A DNA stretch of 64,000 bases from Poecilobothrus nobilitatus (Eukaryota > Arthropoda > Insecta > Diptera > Dolichopodidae). Position 1 is the stretch's first letter. Every line of letters begins with the position of its first letter. The notes below the pieces were generated by a model. It made no database searches and was not told where the DNA came from. It was given only the letters and a program-made list of their open reading frames with translations. Shown here one piece after another: positions 44,151 through 55,007 of the stretch. Both the position numbers and the translations under genes were made by a program. Where the stretch lies: assembly GCA_947095535.1 (NCBI GenBank), contig OX352772.1, forward strand, positions 184,654,035 through 184,718,034. Reading direction: 5' to 3'.

Positions 44151-45480
44151 AAAATAAAGAAAAAGAAATTTGGCTTTAGTCTTAATTTATATGCGTTTTA
44201 TTTCAATTTAAAGTTCTATCATTCAAAAAAAAAAACACCACTTATATAACTTAGTGTATCCTATCGACTGCGGCAATTTTATAACTAAATTTGGAAATTT
44301 AAAAAACAAAAAACTTTTTATTTACTTTTTTTCAGTTACTTATTTAGTAGGTAACCCTGCACTTTGGGATAGGAAAAAATTAACCGAAATCGCGCAACAC
44401 TACATTTAGACCTACATTTTAATTTATGGGTTTAATGTAGGTCATGCTTGGTTAATAGGTCAAGAACTTGTTTTAATTGTTTTGGTTGAGGTTTTAAGTT
44501 AGGTTGTAAGTGTGGGCTGTTAACTTATAAGTTCCAAGTAGTTGTATAGTAGGAAGCAATTTAAAGTAGGATCGGCCCTTAATAAACAAAATTGTATAAC
44601 TGGGCTTTAAATACTAGGAGCACATATAAAAGTAGTAAGAAAATTTTTTATATGAAAATAAAAACAGAACAAATTTTTTTATTTTTAAATCTACAGAGCA
44701 TATTTAAAATTGATGAGAAAAAAATTTTGCTTTTGAAGGAAATGAATATAAAAAACTGGTTCTTTATATTAGCATGCTTATATAAAAATGTGGTTTCTTC
44801 TGAATAGATACATATTTGTACTTTTCTTCCTTAAGAATTTATAGAAGAAAAAAGAAAACGAAAGTCATTAATTAACTCACTACATGTGCTGTAAGATATT
44901 TTTTTATTTTTTAATTGTTCATTGTTCATCATTTAATTGTTAAAATGTTCAAAAAATATGAATAAAAAGAAAACAAGCAGCAATTCAAAAATATGGAACT
45001 GATTAAACTAAAGATATATTTATGTTTATTTTTTTGTATGGAATAAAAACTAATTCAAAAATTTCTAGTTTTAAACTAAAAAAAATTGAAACTTGTTTTT
45101 GTTATTGTTAAATCAATATACGAGTATGCAAATCAATTGTTATCTAGTCATAGCAAGGAATTGATACAAAAAGAATATAATGTAAAAGTTGAACGATTCT
45201 ATGATAGTATAGTTTTAAAAAATTACAATATTCAGGTAATAACGAGTTTATGTTAAAAATTTATTGTGAATTTATTAAGATTCTGAAAAATGTAATGATC
45301 ACAAAAGAAATTGAAAGTATAGAACTGTATATACTTAGTATATATATGTATGTAAATAATGTCTACTTTTACATGTAGAATTTTTTTTTTTGTTTAAATC
45401 TTTATTACATTCTTAAAAATTTTAAATTAATATACAAACAAATATTTTTACAATACAAATAAAAATGTACAAATTTGAAT
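44151..45480. other. Spacer with hairpin and two unexplained ORF pieces
   Basis: A perfect 10-bp hairpin, GACCTACATT/AATGTAGGTC, lies at 44409-44443. A 71-codon plus frame at 44592-44807 (YKSSKKIFYMKIKTEQIFLFLNLQ) and another at about 45090-45236 (NQLLSSHSKELIQKEYNVKVERFYDSIVL) look protein-like, but I recognise neither. The end of Polinton 2 must lie in or before this stretch; I see no clear terminal repeat. Confidence 0.35.
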
Positions 45481-45773
45481 GAATACTATTTTGATTTACT
45501 TATCAACATGTGCTTTTTTCTGTTATATCCATACGCTAAAGAACTACCCTCTTCATTAAATTTTCGTTTTTCCGATTTTGCTTGACGTATGTGTTTACAC
45601 TATACAATGAATTTAAAACTGCTTTCTTTATGCTATTAAAATTAATTTTTAGAGAAGCTTCATTACTAAGAGAGAATCCTTTAACTTTTCAAACAATTTT
45701 TTCTGTATTATCTTTGTACAATAAATTTTGTAGGCGTAATTCTTGGGACCACTACATATAAATTCTGTAATAC
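45480..45773 (-). pseudogene. POLB: Polinton 2 PolB, C-terminal end (left of LINE)
   Basis: Minus-strand reading SGPKNYAYK near 45750, then after a frameshift VKGFSLSNEASLKINFNSIKKAVLNSLY. The G-P-K-N-Y-A-Y-K block is the conserved start of the PolB C-terminal part in Polintons. It continues the polymerase that stops at 50192 on the far side of the LOA LINE, matching the reading frame order. Confidence 0.75.
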
Positions 45774-45893
45774 AGGTAGGTAGGTAGGGTGGTGACCTTC
45801 ACAATGCTACGTGAAGACCTCAATTAGCACTAGATTGCGCCATTTTCATACCATTGCACTCACTTAACCTGTGTTTTTAGATTGTTTGCGATT

Positions 45894-48800
45894 TTATATC
45901 CAAACCGAGCAGTTCAGATACGAAATCGGTTCTTTGATTCTGTCTTCAGAGAGCTCGCTGAGGTTGTTGTAGAATGGTTTACCGAGTGAGACAAGTCTTG
46001 TTCTAGCCAGGGCCGGACATCTGCAAAGAAAGTGCTTTAGATTTTCACTTTCATTTGCTTCTTTGCAACTCCTTTGCAAGAGGTGTTGTGGGGGATTCCT
46101 AGTTTGGCTACATGCGTACCTACTGGCCAGTGAGGTGTGATGATTGCCATTATTTTGGCGATATCTATGCGAGATTTGGATATCAACTAGTTTGATCTCC
46201 TTTTGTTGTATGTGGGCCACAATGTTCTAGATATGGTGCAATTCCTCAGATTACTCCACCTAATTTGCCATTTCGCTATATGCAAAGAGAGGATCCGTTG
46301 CTTTACGGTACTGATTGGACAACTGAGTCTTTCAGGAGAATTAGAGTTCAGAGTGACTCTTTTCTTTGCCAGCTCGTCAGCTTTTTTTTTCCTTCAATAT
46401 TATTATGGTCCGGCACCCACAAGAAGGTTATGTTTAGCCTTTCGCCTGTGAAGGCAAGTTCCTCTTGACACTGCCTAACAAGCTTTGAGGTTGTAATGTT
46501 CGCGTTAATGGCCTTAATCGTGGATTGACTGTCCACACAGATGGCGACCGTTCTCATTTGTGTGTTATTTATTTCCGTTCAAAATTCGAGCAGCCTCTCT
46601 AACTACTAGTATCTCCGACTGAAAGATGCTAGCTGTGTTGGGGAGTTTGTCGGCTTTTGAAACGTTGAGTTTCTCCGAGAACATACCAGCACCGACTCCT
46701 TCATTCATCTTGGATCTGTCGGTGAAGATAGTTACAGCGAAGTTCTTTGTTACATCGCCCGCCCTTTCAACTCGGAAATTCTACGGCTAAATTGTTACGA
46801 AGTTTAGTTTGGGAATAGTGTAATCGGTCAGGGTTGGTATGAAGTCCCTTGACAATATCTCCAGAATATTACGGTGGCCATATGGTTTAGTAGCAAACCA
46901 CCTAGATTCTCTGAGTCATACTGCACTGCACGTTGCGATATATTTGATGTAAATCCGGGGGTAAAAGAAATAAAATACATCGGACACGATCGTAATGCCC
47001 TTGTAATGCTCACTGATGCTGATCTCTGGTTTACGTTTTGTTTTGTTGCATTTCCTATTCATCACTGGCCACCACACCAGCGATCCATAGATAAGGATTG
47101 GGCGAACCCCGGCTGTGTACGTCCAAAGCGCCATCTTTGGCTGCATACGCCATTTCTTGCCCATGATTTTGTTGCAAGCATAGAGCGCAACATAAGCCTT
47201 CTTAACTCTATACTCGGTATTAGATTTTCGGGAGTGCTCCGAGTCCAGAATAACGCCTAGATACTTAGCGCTGGTAGTCAGTTTTAGAATATAATTATGA
47301 AGTTTCGGTAGGACAAAAGTATTTATTTTGGATTTTGTCGTGAAGAGTACCATTTCAGTCTTCTCTCAGTTGACACTAAAGCCACACCTTGTGGCCCATT
47401 TGTGAACCTTGCTTAGAGCTCTATTCATGATCTCACTGATCATGGATATAAACTGACCTGATACACCACATCATCCTCATATGCCACTACTTTTAATCCT
47501 TCCTCATTAAATGATTATTTTGTTTATAACCATTAGCCATAGCAAAGGTGATATTACACCTCCCTGTTGTGTACCCCTGGTGACTAATTTAGTAACACTA
47601 CTGTTTCCCAATTTCTCGTTAATTATTCTAGAACTAAGCATGAAGATAATCGAACGCTTCAGAAACTGATCTGTCCGCACCTGAGTGAGAGCTTCTTCAA
47701 TGATAACATTGTTAACATTGTCAAACCCTTCTTCAATATCTAAGAAAATGGCTAAGGTATATTGTTTATACCTAATGGAATGTTCCACTGTGCTGACCAC
47801 CACATGGAGAGCCGTTTCTGGGGACCTATCTTTTAAGTACTCGTGTTGGGATTTAGATACTGGAGTTCCCTCAAAACGTTGCCTAATCTGGTAATCCAAA
47901 ATACGCTCCATGGTTTTTAAAAGAAAGGAGGACAGGCTAAGTGGCCTGAAGTCTTTCGCTAACTCATGGCTCCTTCTTCCTGCCTTTGAAATAAACACTA
48001 CTCGGACTCTCTTCCAACCGCAGGGAACATGATTAATATAGCCCAAGAAAACTTCTCCTGAGATATAATTTTACTTACTTCCTCCCATGAGATTCCTTGG
48101 ACTGCAGGATGGACTACATTAGGTGAAATTACATTACCGTTATCATTACTGCATACGGGAAAATGGGTGTTAACTAGCAGTTCTAAAATTTCAGTTGAAG
48201 AATTAGCCCAGCTCCCATCCATTCTTTTGATTAAGGACGGACAGGATTTTATTTCACAGAATCTTCCAGATTCTAGCCGAATCCTTTGTAGGTTCGATAG
48301 ATCGACAAAATTCCATCTAAGTATGCCGCTTGGCTTCTTTAATGGCTTTCTTGTATATTTTTAGGCAATCTGTATAAGGTTGCCAGTATTTATGCTTAAA
48401 ACAAATGTTGAAAATAGACCTAGTCAGACTTTTAAGGCTACTCCCATAGCCTTTTCAAAAGTTTCAATTTTTGTATCCAGTTCTTCAATCTTTTCAATTT
48501 TGATGTTCGGTACATTATTTAGTTTTGACTGTATAATTTGGCTGCATCTTACCCAGTTAGTTCTTTTAGGATTTCTGTAGAATTTGAGAATATTCATCTG
48601 AAGATTCGCATCAAGGGCTATATATTTGTGATCTGAATAAGAGTTCTGACTAGAAACAGACCATTTTACAACTCCGATGGAATTATTGTTAGTAGCTAAG
48701 GTAATGTCTATTACCACTTCGCATCTGTTATATCTGCCCGAACTTGGGAAGATAAAAATGGGTGTGTTACCACTATTACATATTTTGAGGTTAGTGTTAA

Positions 48801-49100
48801 TAAGAAAATCAAATAAAGACTCACTTCGTTCCTTGTTCTCCGAACTACCCCATAAGGAATACCTAGCATTGGCATCACATCCGATGAGTAGGTTGTCTTG
48901 CTTTGTCGCTCTAACAAGTTTACGAACTTCCTCTAGTGGTGACGGATCGTCATGAGCCATATATGCAGAGGAGATGTAGAGACTATCTCCACCTAGCCCT
49001 TCTAACTTGACGACAGTCAAATCGGATGGGCTAAAATCGGGGTGAAGAAAAGCATTGAATTGTTTTTTTACTAAAATACAAGATCTAGGGGATCCTACCT
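45894..49100 (-). pseudogene. LOA-like LINE copy B, ORF2 (EN-RT-RNase H)
   Basis: The endonuclease is open at 49020-48424 (GCDANARYSLWG, VIDITLATN, SYSDHKYIALD). RT at 48046-47507 has VVFISKAGRRSH, FLDIEEGFDNV (motif A) and TQQGGVISPLLW (motif B); motif C near 47475-47490 reads AYEDDV instead of YADD. Thumb sequences (KYLGVILDSE) lie at 47353-46916. The RNase H remnant, 46557-46348, has ICVDSQSTIKAI and ITFLWVPDHNNIEG. The end 46220-45894 holds HFLCRCPAL. RNase H after RT places it in the LOA/I/R1 group. Frameshifts split every domain. Confidence 0.8.
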
Positions 49101-49227
49101 GTATCCCTTTTGTGAAAAAGATTGTAATCTCTATGATCTAGGACCTTGATCTCAGTACCTCTGACCCAAGGCTCTTGAATGAGGCTGATGTCTATATTTT
49201 CCTGGCTGAGGAAAACTAGCAGATTAT

Positions 49228-49985
49228 CCGAGGCACTTCTGTGCCTGATCCTCCTCTGGATCCTCTTCGTCGGCTCAAGCCCTAAAAACGTTTAGCTTGG
49301 TATACCTTATGCCGAACCTCATTCTGTAATCAGCCTTCTCGAGTTCCCTAGGCACTCCTTATTTATCATGAACAGGAAGTGCTTGTGCTTTGTTTGAGGC
49401 TTTGTAATCCTCCAGTTTTCCATCTGGATTTTGAGATTCTGGATCTTAAGACATTGAAGAACCTTTCCATTGTCCACGCTCATGTTTGGTAACTAAATGC
49501 GCGCCCTAGGTCTCCTTGCAAATTCCCCAGCCGGGACAAGCTTGATCATCAACCAACCCATTTGTCGCTAGCCATAGCGACGAATTTGCTGAGGAAATCC
49601 AAAGAAACCTGATCTTCTCATTTGGCAATTCTGCATCCTCCCAAAACGTACGCATACTCGAACGATATGAGAGGTACCTCCGGGTGCTCCAAAACGTGTT
49701 CCATTAGCATCCCGGATAGCTGAGCCTCTATCTCGCTCCATCTATTCGTGATTGGCTTCCCACTGTTCGATATCCCATTAATCAGTGCCGTGTTTAGGTG
49801 ATTAATAGCTACTTCTTTATAGGATGGCCTATTCTTGGCAAAAACGTCAGAAGTAGCCTTTTTCTTTTTGGGGTTCCTCTTACACTTAGCGCCTCCTAAT
49901 GCCAATGCGCTAGTTCCCCGTTTTCTATTGTCCCTCTTCGCTCCGTTGTTGAATCCATCTTGAGACCTATTCTATGAATCTAGCT
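49228..49985 (-). pseudogene. LOA-like LINE copy B, ORF1 remnant
   Basis: A minus frame, 49905-49618, reads MALGGAKCKRNPKKKKATSD...SYKEVAINHLNTALINGISNSG...WSEIEAQLSGMLMEHVLEHP, a basic start followed by a gag-like segment typical of ORF1 in these LINEs. Further remnant to 49228 aligns with copy A. No CCHC knuckle is visible. Function: presumed RNA binding. Confidence 0.55.
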
Positions 49986-50148
49986 CTCTGCACGGTACCT
50001 GGGCACCTTATATTACAAGTGGAGGAATTCTCTTGGTTTCGGATCTCCCCAGCAGTCTTGTCGGTATGGTTGAACCTAATGATACTATGAAATCCCCTGG
50101 AATTACACAGTATCCCCGACATCGCCTACAGGATCATTGATTCTATAC

Positions 50149-50191
50149 AGCCCTCCCACCACGTACAGGTGGAATCCCTTTCGGGAGGGCT
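50149..50191 (-). repeat. Nested hairpin at the 5' end of LINE copy B
   Basis: AGCCCTCCC (50149-50157) pairs with GGGAGGGCT (50183-50191), and CCAC/GTGG pair inside. The outer stem ends exactly at the LINE-PolB junction. It would fold at the extreme 5' end of the LINE RNA. Confidence 0.75.
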
Positions 50192-52640
50192 CTGTAAATA
50201 TTACATATTTCCTATACCATATCATTCTAATTCATCAGTCATGTCTCCTATAAATTCGCCTATTTGTGGTTCATATTCTCTTCTCGGCTAATATACAACA
50301 CTGAATCGGTATCATAATATATTACTCTACAATCCAGCTTCTCTGGATAACTGTAAAGTTGAAGACGAACATGTGTTATTGTATAAGCAGAGATACTTAC
50401 GTTTAGATAAAGAAGCATACAGTAGATAAAGAAGTTACTGCTTCTTCTTTATATTTCCAGCTAATCACTATGTTTTCTTGATTTACCGGAAATATGTGAG
50501 ATACTTCTACAGAGGGGTTTGTTATTAACTCGTAACGTTTAAAAGGTTGATTTATAATGTTGGTTTGTTGTTGATTTTCCTTGATATTTTTGTTCACTAC
50601 AAGTGTTACATAGTGAAAACATCAATTTGTTATTTTGTTTGACAGGTAACACGGGGTGTAATAGATTTGTTGATGGTAAGATTTTATATTTAATAATACC
50701 GTCAATAGTCGTTCTGGTTATCTTGGAGCAGGCATTTTCTCCAACATAAATCTGAGGATGGTTTATGGGAGATTTCTCCCGTTTGCAAACATATGGGTAT
50801 AAGGAACATTAATCTATGTATTTAATTTTTTCTCCTTGTTTACATTTATAATATGTGTAAGTATTTCCCGTTCTTCTGCCATAAAATGCATCACGAGGAT
50901 TTAAAAGAACTACATTAATTAATGAATGATTTTCTAAGTATCTCATATTTTCATTGTGCCTCATTAGCTCCCAGAATTCACATTCCCACATCTCAATTAC
51001 TTTATATCCACATGATTTTATAAACTCTGATCTCATTAATGTTTTTTCATATCGTAGATTCACAGTATCGCCAGAGTTATCATGTAATGGTGTATTCCGA
51101 CTTTAACATTTCCAATTTGTTTTCCTTTTCCATTAAATGCACATTTCAAAACAAATTTTTCTCAAATCTTTTTCCCAAATAAGACATTGCATCGCAATTT
51201 TTGACTGATTGTCTAACATCCTATATCCTTTTCTTGCTATAATACCTGATAGTATTCGATTTGAGAAAGTTTCTTCTATATATAAGATTACAGGCGGAAG
51301 CTATTGTTGTTGCTTCTAAAAACGGTTCCACGTTACATTCTTCTGAACATTTACTTCATTATATTCTTCTAAACTTACATTTCTGAAAACCAGACTTGCT
51401 TTAATGCAATTGTGACAATCTTTTTGAATTCCTTTCTTAATTTTAAATTAAATTCCATGAAATCCTCTATCATATTTATCGTTTTAAAAATTTTTGCTCT
51501 TAATTTACATTTTTCACAGAAGTATAGAGAATCAATGTTTGCACATTTAAAGCATTGAGCTCAATTGAGCCACACATAAACTTGGAACATGTTCTTTTAT
51601 TTTTGTAGACTTAATTTCTTCTTGTCTTGTTTCTAAATCATAAAATACGTAAATGCAGTTTTCAAAATTTACTTTTGTTTCGTCTTGCTGAATGAAGCAT
51701 TTATGGTTGTCAGGAACATGATTATCGCAAATTTTACAAAAATATTCACCACATATATGAGTCCTACAACTTTTATGAACTTTAAAACAAGATTTGCATT
51801 TCCTAATATCTTCACAGATACTTCTATTTATTGAACTGAAAGCCTTATGATTTTCAAAACATAATTGACCACGAAATACGCAATTGCACTGCATAGATAA
51901 AATATTTTTAACATTAATTGAACAAGCTGGTGAGTTTTGACAGCAAGGGCAACTTTTCGAACACCTATGTTCATTTTTCTTAGAATACGGAATATGACAT
52001 TCTTCACAATAGAATGCTGTGCAAAAAGTAGCTGTGATCGAAGTTATTATATTGTAATGATTATTATGGTATAGCAAGTTAATTTTTTTTCCATTATTAA
52101 ATCCTTCAAATATTACTTCTGCACCCCTTGTTCCATATTTATATACAACAATTTTGTGTTTATGTAAAAATTTTTCAAATTGATTCAATTCACGAATTCC
52201 GCAACCTTCAGATGAAATTGTTATTTTTGATGTTTTTAATAATTTTAAAGCCATTAAAGTTTGAAGTTTCCTATATTTTTTCGAATTTTTTCATATTCAA
52301 TTAATTTTTCAATTTTAGCTATTGAAACAACAAGTGCACGTGGTAGACATAAATTATCGGTGTTTTTATTGTTATTATTCCTTTCCTTTTTAAGGATTCC
52401 ATTTTATAATTTGAATATTTATTATTTCTACCTCTACCAGTGGGTAATCTAACACGAGTAACTGTTAAACTAAAGTGTCTGTTCTTAAGGCTATAGACGT
52501 AAAATAAAAATAGTCTATAATAAATGAAACAAAAAATGCATTATAAATAACATTAACATTAGAAATTATATCCCAAACGTCGCTAAATTTAAGTTCATGA
52601 TCGAATCTAAAACTGAGATACGCAGGATCTTGATATTCAA
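50192..52640 (-). pseudogene. POLB: Polinton 2 PolB, main part (right of LINE)
   Basis: Minus-strand polymerase of the second lineage. From 52640: YLSFRFDHELKFSDVW (N-terminal domain), then 52254-51547 with CGIRELNQFEKFLHKH, several Cys/His pairs and exonuclease I FYDLETRQ (about 51635). Then FLEA-like and CGYKVIEMWECEF (50980-51020), LLNPRDAFYG, motif A ID-CSLYPYV (about 50785-50825, with TAA inside), CNTCSE and motif C YYDTDSV (50300-50320). Exonuclease II and III and motif B appear deleted. Several stops and shifts. The N-terminus continues at 53097-53687 in an extra copy. Confidence 0.85.
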
Positions 52641-53096
52641 AGCTCTCTTTCGAAGTAACTTTCGAAGATACTTGATTGAAACATGTTGCCAAAAGTCCTT
52701 CGAGGGTATAAGCATAATTTGCTCTTATTTTTATATCTATTTCAGACCTAGTAACACATATTAAGTGTAACTTATATTTTTAGGCATCTCCTCAGCTTTT
52801 GCTGATTGTGTGTAATGAACTTCGTCGTTTATACAATTAAAACTTCCCCAAATCAACTGTCGTTCAACTTCTTTTCATGGAAACATATTAAGTGCGCGTA
52901 TATTTTGAATTAGTGTTGGTAGTAGAAAAACTTTCCAGTCTCACATCATTTGTTTTTCTATGTATGGAAAATATGATGTTCCAATCATATCTTTCTGAAT
53001 ACCTTTAATAAATATTTGAGTACTTTTTCTCCATTCTTTTCCATACACATTTGCAACGTAATAATTAACATACATTTCTGAAATACCGACTTTCCA
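52641..53096 (-). pseudogene. Penton-like fragment fused to PolB (copy alpha)
   Basis: Matches the N-terminal half of the penton-like gene at 55265-55696 (KVGISEMYVNYY near 53080). At 52640 it runs directly into PolB sequence, so a deletion removed the penton C-terminus, the small gene and the PolB start that separate the two in the other copies. Confidence 0.65.
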
Positions 53097-53687
53097 TTTT
53101 TTCAATTTTAGCTATTGAAACAACAAGTGCACATGGTAGACATAAATTATCGGTGTTTTTATTGTTATTATTTCTTTCCTTTTTAAGGATTCCATTTTAT
53201 AATTTGAATATTTATTATGTTACCTCTACCAGTGGGTAATCTAACACGAGTAACTGTTAAACAAAAGTGTCTGTTTTTAAGGCTATAGAAGTAAAATAAA
53301 AATAGTTTATAATAAATGAAACAAAAAATGCATTATAAATAACATTAACATTAGAAATTATATCCCAAACGTCGCTAAATTTAAGTTCATGATCGAATCT
53401 AAAACTGAGATACGCAGGATCTTGATATTCAAAAGCTGTCTCCACAAAATGTTAACCCAATCTTATCAATGGAATTCATATTTTTCAATTCAAATCCTGA
53501 TTATTTGATGTATAGCATCCTTAATCCATCTAATTGGTTCTTTATTTTTAGGTACGGATTTAATTACAAATTTTATTTTATGACCGTTCATATTAAACCG
53601 TTTAACAAATTTCGAATTTTAGCTTTCTTTTATGTAAGACGTTATAATTTCGGTAAGAAACCTTTGTAAAATAATTTGTTTCGACAT
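53097..53687 (-). pseudogene. POLB: Polinton 2 PolB N-terminus (copy beta)
   Basis: Start M at 53687 (MSKQIILQRFLTEIITSY). Then FNMNGHKIKFVIKSV, EPIRWIKDAINQII, DKIGLTFCG, the YLSFRFDHELKFSDVW block and LTRVRLPTGR-like and LCLPRALVVSIAKIEK endings in shifting frames. At 53097 it is cut and joined to penton sequence. It is the N-terminal domain of the polymerase whose body lies at 50192-52640. The start fixes the divergent region shared with the small gene at 54215. Confidence 0.7.
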
Positions 53688-53849
53688 TTTCTTTATACGA
53701 ATTTCAGATGTTAAATGCTTGAATAGCAGAATAATAAATTTTCAATACAGATTCATTCGCTTAAATTGAAATGACACTTCAATAAATTTTAGTTGTTTTA
53801 ACTAGAATCCATCTTAATCCTATCTTAATATGTAAATAGAAAATTCTAT

Positions 53850-54118
53850 GCAACATTGTAATTTTCATACTACAATTTAATTTAAAACTTATCTTAAAGA
53901 TATAAATTGTAATCAAATGAAACTAATTTAATTAATAATTAGATTCTCATCTTATACGTATTTTAAATAGAAAACAGTATTACAACATTGTAATCAAACG
54001 GCAATTTAATAAATTATCCTTTTCCTGCATAAAAAATATTAGCAACATTGTAATCAACTGACATTTTTGATTGATTTTACCCTTGTCACTTAAAAAATAT
54101 TTGCAAGAATGTAACTAG
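53850..54118 (+). promoter_or_regulatory. Five spaced CAACATTGTAATCAA-like motifs
   Basis: Motif copies begin near 53851, 53905, 53983, 54043 and 54104, mostly 52-78 nt apart, several preceded by an AAATAGAAAA- or AAAAAATATT-like block. They lie between the PolB start (53687, minus) and the promoter of the small gene (54160, plus). They look like binding sites for a shared regulator or replication protein. Confidence 0.55.
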
Positions 54119-54159
54119 TTCTAAAGTTTTTATTTTGTTTTAATATTACTCGAAATTTG

Positions 54160-54196
54160 TATATAAATACATCGAGCTTTTATAAAAATATCAGTT
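54160..54196 (+). promoter_or_regulatory. Strong TATA/Inr promoter of the 91-codon gene
   Basis: TATATAAATA at 54160-54169, then TCAGTT at 54191-54196; the spacing to the initiator A (54193) is 31-33 nt. The ATG at 54215 follows after a 22-nt leader. Confidence 0.7.
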
Positions 54197-54214
54197 TAAT
54201 TTGAAGCAAGCAGG

Positions 54215-54490
54215 ATGGCACAGGAATTTGACAAGGTTTATGTGTTGGATGACGTAACCATGCAGGCTCAAATTCCTATAAAAAAGAAGAAGATGGCTAA
54301 AATTCCACTTTATCATGACCAGCAACAACAGCAACTTCATCAAGAGCAAAAACAAAAACATTCATTTTATCAGCCACCAGATCAAATCGAAGATTTGCTG
54401 GCGCAGCATTTTACGTATCACGAAACAACATCAAATTCCACCAAAAAAAGAAAACTGGTGGAATTATTTAATTCAAAAAAAAACCTTTAA
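54215..54490 (+). CDS. Small Gln-rich basic protein of Polinton 2, intact (copy beta)
   Basis: A 91-codon open gene, not recognised. It starts MAQEFDKVYVLDDVTMQAQI, then the basic patch KKKKMAK (a possible nuclear signal), a Gln/His-rich stretch (DQQQQQLHQEQKQKH), PPDQIEDLLAQHFTYHE and a second basic patch, STKKRKLVE. The protein is identical in the second copy at 62253. It has a near-ideal promoter, is divergent from PolB, and its stop codon lies inside a 10-bp perfect hairpin. A regulator or DNA-binding accessory protein is plausible but is inference only. Confidence 0.65.
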   Translation: MAQEFDKVYVLDDVTMQAQIPIKKKKMAKIPLYHDQQQQQLHQEQKQKHSFYQPPDQIEDLLAQHFTYHETTSNSTKKRKLVELFNSKKNL

Positions 54491-54594
54491 AAAAATGTTT
54501 AAAGGTTAAAGATATGGAGCCAAGTAGGCTCTATAAATACATATAATTAAAAAAATAAACACCTTTTACAGTGAAAAATGGGTCTTCGAGACCC
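54482..54594 (+). terminator. Three stem-loops and AATAAA at the end of the small gene
   Basis: Stem 1: AACCTTTAAA/TTTAAAGGTT (54482-54507), spanning the stop codon. Stem 2: GAGCC/GGCTC (54517-54531). Stem 3: GGGTCT/AGACCC around TCG (54580-54594). AATAAA at 54554-54559 lies between stems 2 and 3. All are kept in the second copy. 3' end formation is the simplest role. Confidence 0.5.
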
Positions 54595-54599
54595 TGAAT

Positions 54600-55007
54600 A
54601 ATATTATATTTATACCGCAACAAAAAGTTGGGGTAGCAGTTTTATCATTATTATCATTTTATCATTATTAATGTGTTCCATCTTTCTTTAAGATCTTTAC
54701 TTTTAATCTCAAATATGTAGAAGACAAATCTCTATATATATGTATCGCTATGACCCGGTGAAACAGATTTCATACACTCAATCATAATTAATTAAAATTA
54801 TCTTTTTGTTTCTTTTTGTTATTATCTTTGCGCCGTTTTGACGTAAAATAATTTAAATTTTTAAATCGCTTTTATTTATACTTTTTTAAAATGCAATAAA
54901 ATTTTTGTTGGAATTGAACTATTGGAAAAGTTTATTTTATACACATATTTATCACATAAAAGTAATGAAATGTTATTAAATGATCTCTCCACATTGCAAT
55001 ATTGAAC
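54600..55007. other. Noncoding spacer
   Basis: AT-rich, with 'tatcatt' repeats near 54640-54670. No gene seen. Confidence 0.5.

Larger units (their letters stand above)
45774..50191 (-). mobile_element. LOA-like LINE copy B inserted in PolB
   Basis: About 4.4 kb, near full length, on the minus strand. The flanks CTGTAATAC (45765-45773) and CTGTAAATA (50192-50200) look like a short target-site duplication. The 3' end is a (CCTA)n-type tail (AGGT repeats at 45774-45786 on plus). Polymerase sequence resumes on both sides. Confidence 0.85.

Noticed and set aside
46874..47260. 128-codon plus-strand ORF
   Set aside because: It is the antisense shadow of the LOA LINE thumb region (KYLGVILD on minus).
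53469..53669. 66-codon plus-strand ORF found twice (also 61507)
   Set aside because: The minus strand here carries the PolB N-terminal domain with family motifs; the plus frame is a shadow kept by the recent duplication.
54580..54594. Histone-type 3' stem-loop
   Set aside because: The stem is similar in size, but the loop (TCG or TTCG) and flanks do not fit the histone consensus, and no histone gene is near.
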